Shown here: positions 48,415 through 64,000 of the stretch, one piece after another
How positions within the stretch are numbered: position 1 is the first letter of the stretch
Layout: each line of letters starts with the position of its first letter
Assembly (NCBI GenBank): GCA_037178625.1
Contig: CM074127.1
Location: 1,240,001 to 1,304,000, forward strand
Direction: 5' to 3'
Source of the DNA: Skeletonema tropicum
Lineage: Eukaryota > Bacillariophyta > Thalassiosirophyceae > Thalassiosirales > Thalassiosiraceae
Length of the DNA stretch: 64,000 bases
Notes under the pieces: model-generated
The model's input: only the letters and a program-made list of their open reading frames with translations
Told to the model about the DNA's origin: nothing
Databases searched by the model: none
Program-made: the position numbers and the translations under genes

Positions 48415-51400
48415 TTAAGTTGCAATTCCCTGAGATAAGTACTGAAAGTAATCATACTGTTTCGTGCCATATGACGTCGTAGCAAATTTGATCAAATCCA
48501 ACGCATAAGCAACTGTTTGCGACTTGCTAAGCTCTGGACAAAACCGTTCTCTTAACTTTGAAACAATTTCATCCGGGTCTTTGCCATCAAAACAATGAAA
48601 ATTGCTTCCTTTGCATGTAATCTCAACGACAGTTAAAAATGTATCCGCGTGAGCTTGCAATGCCAAAAATCCACAGCAGAACAAAGTGACGAATTCAGAA
48701 AAGAGGGGAGAATCAAGACCACCCATTACTTCGAGCATTTCTTCGGTGAGCTTGAATGGGGTTGATTGTTCAAGACTGAACGATCCACCTGGAGCGATTC
48801 CAAACACAAACCCAAAGTCAATGTGTATGACGTGACCTGCTGTATCAAGAAGCAAGTTCCCATTGTGCCTGTCTTTGAACAGGAATAGATAAGACATCAG
48901 CGAGTATGCTGCCAAACTTCGAACGAAATTCGTTTTTGCTTCATTCAGTGCCTTGTATGGGTCAGCCGCAATTTCAGTCATCCGTTGGAAATGGCCAAGC
49001 AGCCCCTCTGTTCCATAACCTGGACGTTTCTTCAATGAATCAAATGACATAGCATTTCGTACACACTCTATGATACCAGTTGAGCGTCCTGTTGCGACAA
49101 TCTTGTATGGATGTATCCAAAGATCAAGACCAGCTGTCTGAAATGCCTCCGCACAAAGCTCAATTAGTTGCATTACGAAAGCCTCTTGCCTCAGGTCATC
49201 GTTGGACTTGACAATTGATCCAGCTAAATCCCATCCTGGAAGAGATCCGTGTGGGCTCGAAGCTGCCAACCGGGCTTTCTTCTCTGCCCAACGTTCACCG
49301 AATGAGAATCTCCCCCAAAAGGCGGAGTCTTCAATAAGCTTGCGTTCGTCCGTCGATCCGAAAATGGCTGACTGCTTAATAAATTGGAGATCTTTCTGTA
49401 CGAGCTCAAGCAGCTCTCCATTGCTAACTATGCCTCCCTTCCATAGCCTCAAGGCCGATAAAATAGAGGAAGATATGCGCCCGCAACCGGCCAATCGATG
49501 ATCTACGTCGCCAGCGTCTACTCCCTTTTTGTTTGTTTCGGGTGTATTCGGATCAATCGGTGCGGAAACGGCTTCGGTGCTCCTCGCCGCATTTCCTGCG
49601 CTTAAATTTTCCTGCGCTACACGGTTCTGAATAATCAATAAGCGCAAAGCCTCCATGACTTCATCTTCGTCAATCGAAGCACTAATTGTTATGTCACTAG
49701 AGAGTGGACTTGTGCGTTTCTCTCTCTCCGCTCTGCGATTCTCTTGATTGTCACCTTTCTCAGTGGACTCATTCATAAGAGCAATCGCCCTGTTGCGGTC
49801 CATGGTTTGTACGGCGCGGCGAGCGGCATTTGCAGCACCTCTTGCAATGGCGTTGCTTCCTCGCATACCTCTTTCCATAATCGCAAAAAGAACATCTCGG
49901 CGGAATTGTTTGTCAGCCGACAAATGGATTCCTGCACTTCTGGAGAACTCGGCCGAGTCGTTACTGCGTCCAGAATTGGCGTAGACTGAACCCAAGGCAG
50001 ATATTTTTGTTTTGATTTCACGTTTGATTCCAGGTGACATTTTGACGATGGAACCATCGGAGGCATCAGATGCGGGCGCCTTCACATCGTCTGACTCACT
50101 TGGTTGGTCACTAGAAGCATTTCCCACTGAGGACATGATGTTAGGTTGTAGTTGAGACCGATCAAATGCTTCTCTTTTGGGATCAAATGCAGAGTCTAAC
50201 GATGCAGTGCGTTTGCGAACGTCAATATCAAGTTGAGGAAGCTGCATATGTTTGTTTTCAATCAGACCAGCAATCATATCAGTGATCATTTCTTTCCCCT
50301 CCTTCGTAACTGTAGTGGCTTCGGACGCTCTTGGTGTATGAGCAAGGACTCCGTGGGTCACTGAACTGTGCAGGCCCTCTGAAACTGAACGTTGACGGGA
50401 AGGGGGTGTATGTGGGCAAGTCAATGCATCATCTGCTTTGTCATCAGACGCGGGCTTGATATCAACGAATGAGGATTCTATCTCCATCTCCGCGTTGTCC
50501 CCAACACCACTTGCGTGACCATTAGGATGCTGATCGTCAGTTGTGGGTGGATGAGATGTCTGGGATGTTTCGCCATCGTCGGCCACGTCTTCATGAGCTG
50601 TTTGCTCTTCATCAGCTTGAATTATCTTTGAAACTATATCTTCGATCGCTTCTGAGATAGGGTTGTCCACAACAGGCTCTTTTGCCTCGCACTCATGCAC
50701 GTTGCTTACATCATCGACGTCGTGAGAAGTGACGAAGATATCAGTTGATCCCGATGAAGAGGGCGAATAGACTTCCAATTTGTTTTCGTCAGTACACGCA
50801 TCGTCATTGCCAAGTCTACTCTTTTCATTACTTACATCTTCGTCAATATTCGAAGCAGCGAAATCCTCCTGCAGTGATGATATTTCCGTTGAATTATCCG
50901 TCTCCTTTGAAGAGTGTCCATTTTTTGTGGAGATGGGCTCAATAATTTCCTTGCTCAACTGCGAAGGTAAAATCTCTGGAACAAGTTCCGTTAAAAATAG
51001 AACAGGAGTTCGCTCTTTGCTTCGAAAAACATGACCTTCATTGATTGGAATTTTCACAGCTTTGTAAACTCTCCCAGCTACTGGCCTATTCAGTGGATCT
51101 CCTCCGAGTACCTTTCCAGATGCATTCAGCTCTTTGAATTCCTGCCCCAAAACTTTTGAACGCTTTGACACATCCATGAAACGAAGTTTTTCGGCAATAT
51201 CGCCCAGTTTGCGAGCAAATGATATATGCGAAGAGAAATAAGCTGCGTTTTTGGCAATATCAGCCCTTACTTGCGAAGGCTCGTCTGTTGCAGATGGATA
51301 CTCGCCAAGAGCCTCCTGCGCTTCTGCTTTAAGCTTTTCAAGACGGACACTTCGTGTCAAGTAGTGCGATCCAAACCTCCTATACAGCTGAAGTATCGAC

Positions 51401-53791
51401 ATCGCACTACGCAATTGCCCAGCTTGATGATCTGAAGGAGAAAGCATTCCGTTTAAACTCACTCCACCTCCACCCCAGCCACCTTCAAAGTCGAACAACA
51501 AACTTTCCAACTCTGATACGAAACGAAGAACTGCAAATCGTCGTATGCGGCTTGCTGGATGACAGTTAGATGAACTTAAGCTCTCTTCAAGATCGGCAGT
51601 CAGGCCCCAAACCAAGTCAAGTGCAAGATGGACAGAATAACGAGTTGCCACCGTAAGAAGAAAGTCTTCCATTAGCTCTACCCGGATCATTTCCTCAACT
51701 CCCCTCGGCGGCAGCATTTGCATATGAATATGACACAGTTGTGGCCAAAAGAACGATATTGCCTCCAACTGTCCCTCATCACATAAATCCAAGAAGAATT
51801 CCAGAATTGCTGCAAGCATATCCGAATTATCTCTCAATTGGTTAGGTGAGTATCGTTTGATTTGAGGCAAAAGTCCACGATCAGGAGGCAGGGCATATTC
51901 ATACAATAATTTGATAGCTGCACTCATGTCACCTGCAACTTTAAACGCCTCTTTCTTCAGACCGACTCTCTGCCTATGATGCATGACAGCATCGTCGGCG
52001 CCATCTTCGCATTCAAGCTCAACACCATAAAAGAATGTACTCTCCGCGGCTTGTGCAAATTCTTCCATTGTTTCTAAGAACTCAGGTGCAAATCCCTTCC
52101 CACTCGACTCCAAACCGTGACACAAAGAGTCAAGCACATTCGAACGTTGTCGATATTCAATAAAGCTTCCTGTACGTACAAGGTCTAATAGAGCGTCTGC
52201 ACAAGCTTCATCGGTTCGTATTTCTGTTTCAGTTTTGGGGATAAAAGGCGGTGGGGGTGGAAACGATTCAAACAGGACCATCTTCGCTGTGACCATTATT
52301 TTCTGAATCATCCTAATGCAACATCGGCCATTTCTTTTTCCAACCCCTCCTCCTCATTTGAGGCACCAAAATTGATTGACGTCAATCCATTCTGGCGACT
52401 ACTTTCCACTCGAGCACTAGTTCTATCATTGGTTGCCTTTTCTTCCTCCGAGTCTAACCCAGCATTCTCCCATTGAATTCTATCCATAACTTCCTTCACT
52501 TCCTCCCATGCCAACAAAATAGCCGCACGGCCACTAGACTCAACTTCATACAACCAACCCAAATACCGCACATGTCGCAATACGCCCTGTGCAATCGAAC
52601 AATCATGACATAAATCAACACGAACCTTCCATCCCATACTCTGGAAGTGGAGCGGCATCAATCCTCATGGCATGTTCGGGTGGATACTTCCCACAGGCAG
52701 TGCAGTGAATCTCGGATGGGGGTGAGGACCAATCATCACAGGGAGAACGATATCCAGTTTTGTGACAAGATGCTTGATTCGGATGTAGCATTGTAACCAT
52801 CATGGTAGGAATGACTACTACTCGAACCATTACGCTTCTTTTTCATATGTGCCAGTCGGACATTCCGTGCATCAACTTTGGGGAGTGGTGGGACCATTGT
52901 CTTGGTCGAAATTTCAGATTGGAATGCTTCCATTGCTATATCAATGGCGGACTGGACCAGCATTCCCGATTTTGTACGTGATCGAAGTCCACGACAACTT
53001 CGATTTGTTTGCTCAAAGCTTTCAATTTTTTGAATCTGACTATTGATGTTGTCATTGCTGCTGTGTTTGTTTCCCTTTTGTTTGCTATTGCTGCTGCGCT
53101 GTTTACTCAACACTGCCAAAGTTTCAATCCGATTATCTAAAATATTCCCCTCCAATCCAGCATGCAAGGCAGCCAACCAAATATCTTGATCGAATGGTGT
53201 TGGTGCCGAACACCGTACATGTGTCCCAGAATACTGTTACGAGCAAAAAGTCGGCTGATTTTGTAGGAGATGCTATTTCGGAGGACAAGTTGGCAAAGTC
53301 CTTATTTGGTGAGCCACCTTTTTGGGGTGATAAAAAGTTGGACTTTTTGGTGGATATTGAGGGTGGATTCCATGCTGATGCACCGACTATCTTGATTTCC
53401 GACTGAGGATGATGAGCGGCAATAATAATGTTGTCAGAGTTGAGTTCAAGAGGTAAGTTCATGTAATAGCAGATCTTGATTTGCTATATATGACGTAACA
53501 TAATAATTTAGATATGAACTCACCGTAGGCGGATCACCCTTGGCATAAGCCCAAACATCCGAAAAACTCCATAACGTATTCCCCACCAACACACAAAATT
53601 CATGAGCACGCTGCCGTTCATTCGCTTCGGCTAAAAACCCGTCAAGAGATAGCAATGCCGCCGCTGCCGTTGGTGATGAGCCCTCGTCAGCCTTGGGGAG
53701 CGGATTGCTGTTGGATGTTATGCGCGAGTGAGACTTCCACAGTGAGCCTGTGCATGCGCCAGTTGCGGTAGATGGCGGGGTAGGGGCTCAT
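48415..53791 (-). CDS. Type III phosphatidylinositol 4-kinase, beta-like, with PH domain
   Basis: The C-terminal kinase domain has NDDLRQEAFVMQLIEL, the catalytic loop FKDRHNGNLLLD and the metal-binding HIDFGFVFG. It ends KQYDYFQYLSQGI, as in PI4K-beta. These enzymes make PI4P at Golgi and secretory membranes. Reading on from ATG 53791, the N-terminus holds a PH-like domain (CVLVGNTLWSFSD ... IWLAALHAGLEGN) and a Cys/His zinc region (CDDWSSPPSEIHCTACGK, VDLCHDC). One intron fits: 53475–53523 (49 nt). Six one-base frame changes lie near 53699, 53183, 52756, 52638, 52310 and 52270. The remaining 3.85 kb, coding about 1,280 residues, is uninterrupted. A shorter gene starting near 52311 is the conservative alternative. 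Confidence 0.8.
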
Positions 53792-54142
53792 GGTTGGTTA
53801 TGCGGTTGTTTTACATAGCCAGCATTTGCATTCATTTCAGAGGAGGATAGGGAAGGTTGAAGGGGAGATTTGTGACATCATCGTGACCATGGCGATAAAC
53901 ATTTTACAGCACATCCAGATGCAGTCTTGTGACAAAGGACTGCTGAGAGGCGCAGCGCGCCATAAGCTGAAGCAGCTGCAGACTGCAGCGCCTGCCTGCA
54001 GCCAACCAACCATCATCAAGCTCTATATTATAGATGATAATGATGTTGCAGCAATAGCAAATAGCAATAGCAGATCATCGGAAGAATCTATCAAGAGGAC
54101 CTGATGTAAGAGAATAGATTATTGACCTTAATACGCATAAAG
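53792..54142. promoter_or_regulatory. Divergent promoter region of PI4K and DUS1
   Basis: 351 bp between two divergently read start codons. It contains a CAG/CTGCAG-rich stretch (about 53965–54000). No specific promoter element identified. Confidence 0.4.
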
Positions 54143-55972
54143 ATGGGAGCAGACGAGCTAGAGGAGATTTCAAACAATAATGTTGACACAACATCATCTT
54201 CCAAAGAGAACAAATCAAAGAAGAAAAAGAAGGATAAAAAATCATCCAAAAAGAAAGACAAGAAGCGAAAGCATGATGACAAGTCACCCAAAAAGTCAAA
54301 GAAGAAAAAGAGAAAGTTGCTTGATCCAGAACAGTCGCAAGATGATGTAGCAGTGGAAGACACTCAGCAACCTACTATTACAAAGAAACACTTTCCATTT
54401 GAATATCAACACATCTTAGGCTCCAATGGTAGGAGCATCCGAACTTGCATTCCGCTTGCTATGTCGTAAGTATGGAGCGACGCTCTCCTACACACCCATG
54501 ATGTCCGCATCCGAATTCGTCCAAGAGGCAGCCACTGCAAAGCACGGTATTGCCAACTCAAATATCTGCGAGTTTCAAACAATTACCTACAAGATAGGCC
54601 ACTGGTATGTCACTTCTCAGCTAACAAACCGCAAGATTTTGCACGTGCAGCAGCATTGGTGGAACCATATTGTGATGCGATTGATCTCAATCTTGGATGT
54701 CCGCAGAGGACAGCCTACTTGGGACATTTTGGATCCTACTTGTTGGGGAAGGAGGATCGACAGCTCATTGTGGATATTATTCGTGCAGGAAGTAAAGCTG
54801 TTTCGAAACCGATATTTGTCAAGATTCGATTGCTGGATACGATTGAAGATACGCTTGAGTTGTGTCATCAACTGCGAGATGCAGGTGCGTCGTTGATAGC
54901 AATTCATGCTCGTTATAGGGCTAGTTGGGAGCGCACTGGGCCAGGTGCTCGTGATGGGCCTGCTATGCTCGATCAAGTGAAAAAAGTCAAAGAGAGTATG
55001 CCAGATTTTCCTATCATCTCTAATGGGAATGTTATCACATATGATGATGTAGTTGACAACCAAACTTCGACTGGCGCAGATGGAATCATGTCAGCTGAGG
55101 GCATACTCAATAATCCAGCTCTTTACTTGCCAAGATATGGTGACTTGGATAGAGATGGAGAGCGTGTTATTGAATTGCCAAAGTTGTCTCCACTGAATAA
55201 TGCAGACACTAACCAAACAACAGCTGGTAGCAGCGCGAACGGCAAAACTGGACGAAAGCTCAATAAGAAGCTAAGGGAAATCATTGCAATAGAAAAGAAG
55301 ATAGCAGAGAGCGGTGAAGATAGTATCAACGATGATCAAAGAAGTAAGCTGCAAGCAAAGTCGGAGGTGCAAGCAAAACTTCTTGAAATTGAAAAATCCA
55401 CCAAAAACAATAAGGAAACAAATAAGCTTCCAGAGTCAGATGTTACTCCACAACCTATTACAGTTAAGTTGAGTGATCTTGCAGCTGTCATGGGCGAAAT
55501 CCTCTTGCATTGGCTCAAGAATACGTTACTCTCGTGAAACAATACCCCATGAAGATCCGCAGTGTCGTATTCCATACGCGACGAATGTGCAAAGATTTAT
55601 TTGAAAAGTATCAGCTCATGGAGGAGTGCATTGCCTGCACAGTCTGTCGAGGAAGTAGACAACGTTTTGTCGAAATGCGCAAGGTATATCTCAAACCCAC
55701 AATCATTTCATTTTGATCGAGAGAAGGCTGCTAGAGAGAAGGAGGCGCTAAAGAATAAACGTTTAGAAGAGGGAAAGCGAAAGAGGTATGAAGATCGAAT
55801 GATACGAAAGGCAAAGAGGGAAGGACTTAGTGATCTTCATCATTACCTTCGCATTGGGGCAGAGGTCCCTTCCGTTGAGACGGTGGAGCAACTCAAAAAG
55901 GCACCAAAGGAAGAGAGACTATCTGTAGTGGAAGAAGAACCACTCACAACACTTGCATGTCACATCACTTAG
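54143..55972 (+). CDS. tRNA-dihydrouridine synthase, Dus1 type
   Basis: A Lys-rich nuclear-type N-terminus (KSKKKKKDKKSSKKKDKK) precedes a TIM-barrel flavoprotein. Visible motifs are MVGASELAFRLLCRKYGA, the catalytic Cys in AIDLNLGCPQR, KIRL and ALIAIHAR-type sequence (SLIAIHARYRASW), and the FMN-phosphate loop region SNGNVITYDDV with GIMSAEGILNNP. Dus1 reduces uridine 16/17 of tRNAs. A charged linker and helical C-terminus follow. The frame changes four times: one extra base near 54419–54422 (ILG/A to PMVGAS), a net two-base or minus-one change near 54590–54595, another near 55490, and one extra base near 55636 (ECIA to AQSVEEVDN). The two unclear changes could be single missing bases. Confidence 0.75.
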
Positions 55973-56073
55973 AAGAAGGAGGGTGCAAACGTGACAGATC
56001 TTGTGCATTCATGCACGTTGCGGCAACAAGCAAACTGACCTTTGTGGAAGATGCAGAAGTGGCTGGCTAAAAA

Positions 56074-57160
56074 TCATATTCTCAAATCTTCTACTTTATT
56101 GCATAAGTCTTGGTTATATCCACAGTCGATGCTATACTTTTCTTTGCCCAAGTGGGCAACGTATCCATTTAGAAAACGAACCTCAGTTGTTCGCTTAGCA
56201 TTTACGTCTTGTAGCATGGAAGAAATGTTGTCCGATGTATCTGACATTACTTGTTTGACAAACTTTTTAAGGAACTCGACCGATAGTTCTTCTCTTATCA
56301 AACGTTGGAACTCAGCTTGCACTTTGAACGTCTTCTTCCGCTTGTACGATCGATTCCATCTCTAAAGTTGCAATCGATGATAACTCTTCTAGTATGTTCG
56401 TGATTGTTTGGTCTGTGCTATCTAAGCTGAGCAGTTGCCCATTTTTGACACCATGAATTGCAGTTAGAGGATTGATGACACAATTCGCAGCCAACTTTTT
56501 CCAAAGCATCATGTTCATTTCAAACTCTGAAAGGGCTCCCCCTTTCCATCCTACCTTTTGGCACGCATCAATGAACTGGTCGTTTGTACAGTATGTTAGT
56601 CCATCTCCAGCGTGTACAATGCAATATCCGCTTGGCTTGTTTTCAGTAGCCACATGATTGTTCAGTGTATGCTCCATGTGTTGTTGTTGCAGTAATAATT
56701 TGTACATCTTGGTGATCATTGAAATGCTTTTGAATGGAGTCACGAATTGCCAATGCCCCATTAGATAGTATGATAACTTTTGCACCGTTTTTGCGGTCTA
56801 ATCGATCCCAAATAGAGCTTTAAGGCAGGTATAGCAGTCACTTGCTTTGGTGCAAATCAAGAGGACATTCGATTGGATCATGTGCATCTCCAATTATCTC
56901 TGCTTTGATAGTCACATTATGTAATAATCTGTCGATTCAGATGATGGTCTACAAACTTGCACTGGTGCGAGATATTTAGCCGGACAAGATGAATTCTCAC
57001 ATAACGTCGCACTCAGACGTGGTATATGATGTTTTCTCAGCAGCATTGTAACATCACCACATGCTTTTTGCATAGCAGCAGCAAATAGAAAGCCAATTGA
57101 GCCACCTCCAATTATGTGCATCGGAAAGATGCAATCTCGTTGAACACGAGATGTGGACAT
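56074..57160 (-). CDS. 2-dehydropantoate 2-reductase (ketopantoate reductase)
   Basis: The Rossmann start is MHIIGGGSIGFLFAAAMQKA, with typical downstream blocks LLICTKASD, VIILSNGALAIRDS, KKLAANCVINPLTA, SSMLQDVNAKRTTEVRFLNG. The enzyme reduces ketopantoate to pantoate with NADPH in pantothenate/CoA synthesis. The frame changes about seven times: near 56923, 56914, 56867 (IE to VLLICTK), 56827, 56814 (KL to IWDRLDRKNG), 56653 (EQS to VATENK) and 56314 (SAS to EFQRLIRE). All can be read as one extra base each. The two at 56827/56814 bring the reading through ALKL, which suits the family. A functional gene is likely if these are resolved; otherwise it is a pseudogene. Confidence 0.75.
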
Positions 57161-57581
57161 CAGCTTGACTTTTGTAATCTTGCAGCGGAAGTTAACCAGA
57201 TGGTGAGGTCTAATCATTGAGCATGTTATCATCATATGTAATCCTCTCCAACTAGAGCTACCATAAGTAGATGAGTAGAGCTAGAGCGATGTTGTGCTTA
57301 TCTTGCATTACAGATCGTTGGTGGAGCGGTAAGTTATGGGAGAAAATACATAAGGGGAGAATGGCGGGAGCGAAAGATCCTCCTTCTCATCTCCAGTCCG
57401 AGCGACCGAGTCGACGTCAGTGAATCCAAGTGCAAAAAGTGCTCTTGATTTGATTTGATACTTCTTCTACAGAACACTATCAAGTGCAAGTAGAATCTTC
57501 TCTGCGGTAAGTACGCATCGACCAGCGTTGACACTCAAGGGAACCAATAATTCATTTGAACCAAGTCAAAGTACAGCTACA

Positions 57582-59600
57582 ATGAGAGTCCTTTCACCCG
57601 CTTTGAGCGTCTTGCTATTGGCTGCTGCCGATGCTTTTAGTCCAATCTCCAGTGGACGTCCATCCACCATTCTCTACGGAGGAGGAGGTATGGATGCATA
57701 CGATGCACAAATGGCAGCTATAGCACAGAATCAAAAGCTTGCTAGCAGCAGTGGGCCAGCGTCTTCTGTTGCTACCGCCACTACTGCTACACCATCCGCT
57801 GGATATGGATCGGCTGGTTCGTACCTTGACACTCTATCTCGAACAGATGCAATTGCTGCCGATATGCTCAATTCTTCTCGAAAAGCAAGTACTGCTGCAT
57901 CTGCTCCAGTTGTTCAGACGGACAATTTCAAAAGCAGTCCTCGATGGCGTAAGAAAACGAAGCAGCTTGCAACTTTGGGCCCTGCTTCATCTAGCTTTGA
58001 AATGATTGAGAAGCTATTCCTTGCTGGAGCCGACGTCTTTCGCTTAAACTTCTCTCATGGAGAGCATGCACAGAAGAAGGAATTGTTGGATATTATTCGT
58101 CAAATTGAAGCAAAGTATGATCATCCTATTGCCATCTTGGGAGATCTTCAGGGACCCAAGATTCGTACTGGAACTTTTGCAAACCCCGACGGCGAGATGT
58201 TGCAAGCTGGGCAGATATTTAGGTTTGATTCTGATGAAACTCCTGGTACTGATCAACGTGTCTTTTTGCCTCATCCAGAAATACTTGAGGCGTCTGAGGT
58301 TGGTCACGTACTGCTCATTGATGATGGTAAAGTGAAGGTTGTCGTCGTTGGTAAGGGCGCTGGGTACTTGGATTGTGAAGTTGTGGTGGGAGGTATGATC
58401 AAGGATCGTAAGGGTGTGAATACACCGGATTCTATCCTGGAAATTAGTTGCTTGACACCCAAGGACAGAGAAGATTTGGATTACATGCTAGGTATTGGAG
58501 TAGACTGGGTTGCTCTATCATTTGTGCAACGACCCGAAGACATTGTAGAAATCAAGAGGTTGATCATGAGCTACAACCCAAACAATGCTAACCCACCTCA
58601 CATTATGGCCAAGATTGAGAAACCTTCTTGCTTCTGGGGTGACAACTTAGAAAGAATTGTGGATCTTTGTGATGGTATTAGTAAGTCATTTGTGATATCC
58701 TCCATTGTGCTTTGCTTATATGCATTGCTTTTGCTCACGCAGTTCTTTGGCAATTTTGTTGCAATGCAGTGGTTGCTCGTGGTGATTTGGGTGTTGAATG
58801 CCAACCGGAAGATGTGCCAATTTTGCAAAAGACCTATCATCGACGAGTGTCGTGCCCAAGGAAAGCCGGCAGTTGTAGCAACACAAATGATGGAGTCAAG
58901 TAAGTCGGTTTCACTGCTTTATATACTTTTGTCTTTGTGTTTTCTTGTTCTTACATCTGCAACACTTTCCGCTGCCAAAGTGATTGAGAGTCCCACACCT
59001 ACAAGAGCTGAAGCAAGTGACGCAGCTACTGCCATCTATGATGGAGCAGATGCAATCATGTTGAGTGCTGAATCAGCCGCAGGAGCTTATCCGGAAGAAT
59101 CAGTCTTGATGCAGCAACGTATTATCAACAGAGTTGAGGGAGATATACACTATTCTAAGTACCTCCAAGCTACTCGACCCAAGATCACAGATGGGTCCAC
59201 AGCATCTGCAATCATCTTGGCTGCAAGATCAGTGGCAAGGAATGTTAATGCAAAATGCATCGCTAGCTTTAGTAACAGTGGAAATACTGCTAGAAAGGCA
59301 AGTATGAAGAGGCCGGAACAGCCGATCCTTGCCATTTCACCATTGAAAGAAACCTGTCGTCATCTAGCAATGAGTTGGGGTGTCTATCCTGAGTTCTGTC
59401 CAACAGAGAACTTGAATACCGACAACTTTAGAGACATGTTGAAAACGTGCTGTGAAATCACGGTAAAGAAAGGACTTGTTACCGAAGACAAAGATCTCAT
59501 TGTTGTCACTGCTGGCTTTCCCTTTGGCACGCCAGGTGCTGCAAACATCATTCGGGTAATTCCCGCAGCAGGGCCTACATTTTGGGACGAAACGCTGTAG
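57582..59600 (+). CDS. Pyruvate kinase, plastid-targeted
   Basis: ATG 57582 opens a signal peptide ending ADAFSPISS, a diatom plastid-targeting cleavage motif, followed by a Ser/Ala-rich transit region. The enzyme begins near RKKTKQLATLGPASS and has the expected blocks GADVFRLNFSHG, ILGDLQGPKIRTG, AKIEKP, the DGIMVARGDLGVE site (across an intron), ATQMMESMIESPTPTRAEASD and IMLSAESAAG. It converts PEP to pyruvate with ATP formation. Introns fit at 58681–58769 (89 nt) and 58900–58980 (81 nt). One frame break near 58835 joins VPILQK to IIDECRAQGKP. Length and domain content are otherwise complete. Confidence 0.9.
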   Translation: MRVLSPALSVLLLAAADAFSPISSGRPSTILYGGGGMDAYDAQMAAIAQNQKLASSSGPASSVATATTATPSAGYGSAGSYLDTLSRTDAIAADMLNSSRKASTAASAPVVQTDNFKSSPRWRKKTKQLATLGPASSSFEMIEKLFLAGADVFRLNFSHGEHAQKKELLDIIRQIEAKYDHPIAILGDLQGPKIRTGTFANPDGEMLQAGQIFRFDSDETPGTDQRVFLPHPEILEASEVGHVLLIDDGKVKVVVVGKGAGYLDCEVVVGGMIKDRKGVNTPDSILEISCLTPKDREDLDYMLGIGVDWVALSFVQRPEDIVEIKRLIMSYNPNNANPPHIMAKIEKPSCFWGDNLERIVDLCDGISKSFVISSIVLCLYALLLLTQFFGNFVAMQWLLVVIWVLNANRKMCQFCKRPIIDECRAQGKPAVVATQMMESSKSVSLLYILLSLCFLVLTSATLSAAKVIESPTPTRAEASDAATAIYDGADAIMLSAESAAGAYPEESVLMQQRIINRVEGDIHYSKYLQATRPKITDGSTASAIILAARSVARNVNAKCIASFSNSGNTARKASMKRPEQPILAISPLKETCRHLAMSWGVYPEFCPTENLNTDNFRDMLKTCCEITVKKGLVTEDKDLIVVTAGFPFGTPGAANIIRVIPAAGPTFWDETL

Positions 59601-59887
59601 AGAGAACAACAAGCCCAGTTAGAAGTGGACGTTCTACCTCACACCAGAAGAAATTTCAAGGCTCAACACAATAGCGGCCAACTCAAGTGCTCAGCTGGAA
59701 AGTGCCGACATTTAGATGAGAAAGATGCTCATCCGAAGTACTATACGTTATAGAGAGAGAAGTATACAGGACATATCTTGGATTTGGACTTACTTTCGAA
59801 AAGGGGATGTAATTTTATAATTATGAACACACATGAGAATTCTCCTTGCTCAAATTGCAAGCATCAGCTTTCTGGTCGTGACACAAC

Positions 59888-64000
<4,113 letters not shown>

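Overview
The window looks like nuclear DNA of a diatom, probably a centric one; the genus is my guess. The evidence is a mitochondrial triosephosphate isomerase–GAPDH fusion (a stramenopile hallmark), plastid proteins with signal peptides ending in the diatom-type ...AF cleavage motif (pyruvate kinase, a thylakoid-lumen protein), short GT–AG introns of about 50–130 nt, and a CCT-domain regulator. About 20 protein genes lie on both strands. I saw no rRNA, tRNA, CRISPR or prokaryotic operon structure.

Layout. 0.6–7.8 kb: a coiled-coil protein, an ER thioredoxin-fold membrane protein, a ~185-bp tandem repeat and an inward-rectifier K+ channel. 7.8–11.2 kb: gene-free DNA with several strong inverted repeats, including a 227-bp MITE-like palindrome. 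11.2–12.8 kb: a LicD/fukutin-like gene. 12.8–16.1 kb: TPI-GAPDH and a second GAPDH, head to head. 16.4–24.8 kb: splicing factor SF1/BBP and a very long chromatin-type protein with SNF2-like, C2H2, AP2 and FHA regions. 25–29 kb: an ankyrin protein, a ubiquitin protease and an inverted second copy of the LicD-like gene carrying an in-frame stop. 29.5–32.3 kb: a small acidic protein and a triple-KH/WW RNA-binding protein. 32.7–38.9 kb: three related proteins of unknown function, plus a small cysteine-rich gene flanked by inverted repeats. 39.6–47.9 kb: CCT regulator, ubiquitin–S27a, Kazal-like surface protein and a lumenal protein. 48.4–61.5 kb: PI4-kinase, tRNA dihydrouridine synthase, ketopantoate reductase, plastid pyruvate kinase and RuvB-like 2. 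61.5–64 kb: nothing recognisable.

The most unusual signal is that conserved housekeeping genes on both strands repeatedly lose frame and resume it, nearly always as if one extra base were present. Affected genes are GAPDH, TPI-GAPDH, SF1, KH/WW, DUS1, ketopantoate reductase, pyruvate kinase, RUVBL2, the PI4K N-terminus and the chromatin protein. In most places the extra base can be read as a coding-strand T sitting before a purine. Other genes, and a 3.9-kb stretch of PI4K, are uninterrupted. This may be consensus error, but the direction bias, the clustering and the apparent coding-strand bias deserve a test. CDS spans below run across these interruptions and across introns; the text gives the breakpoints.
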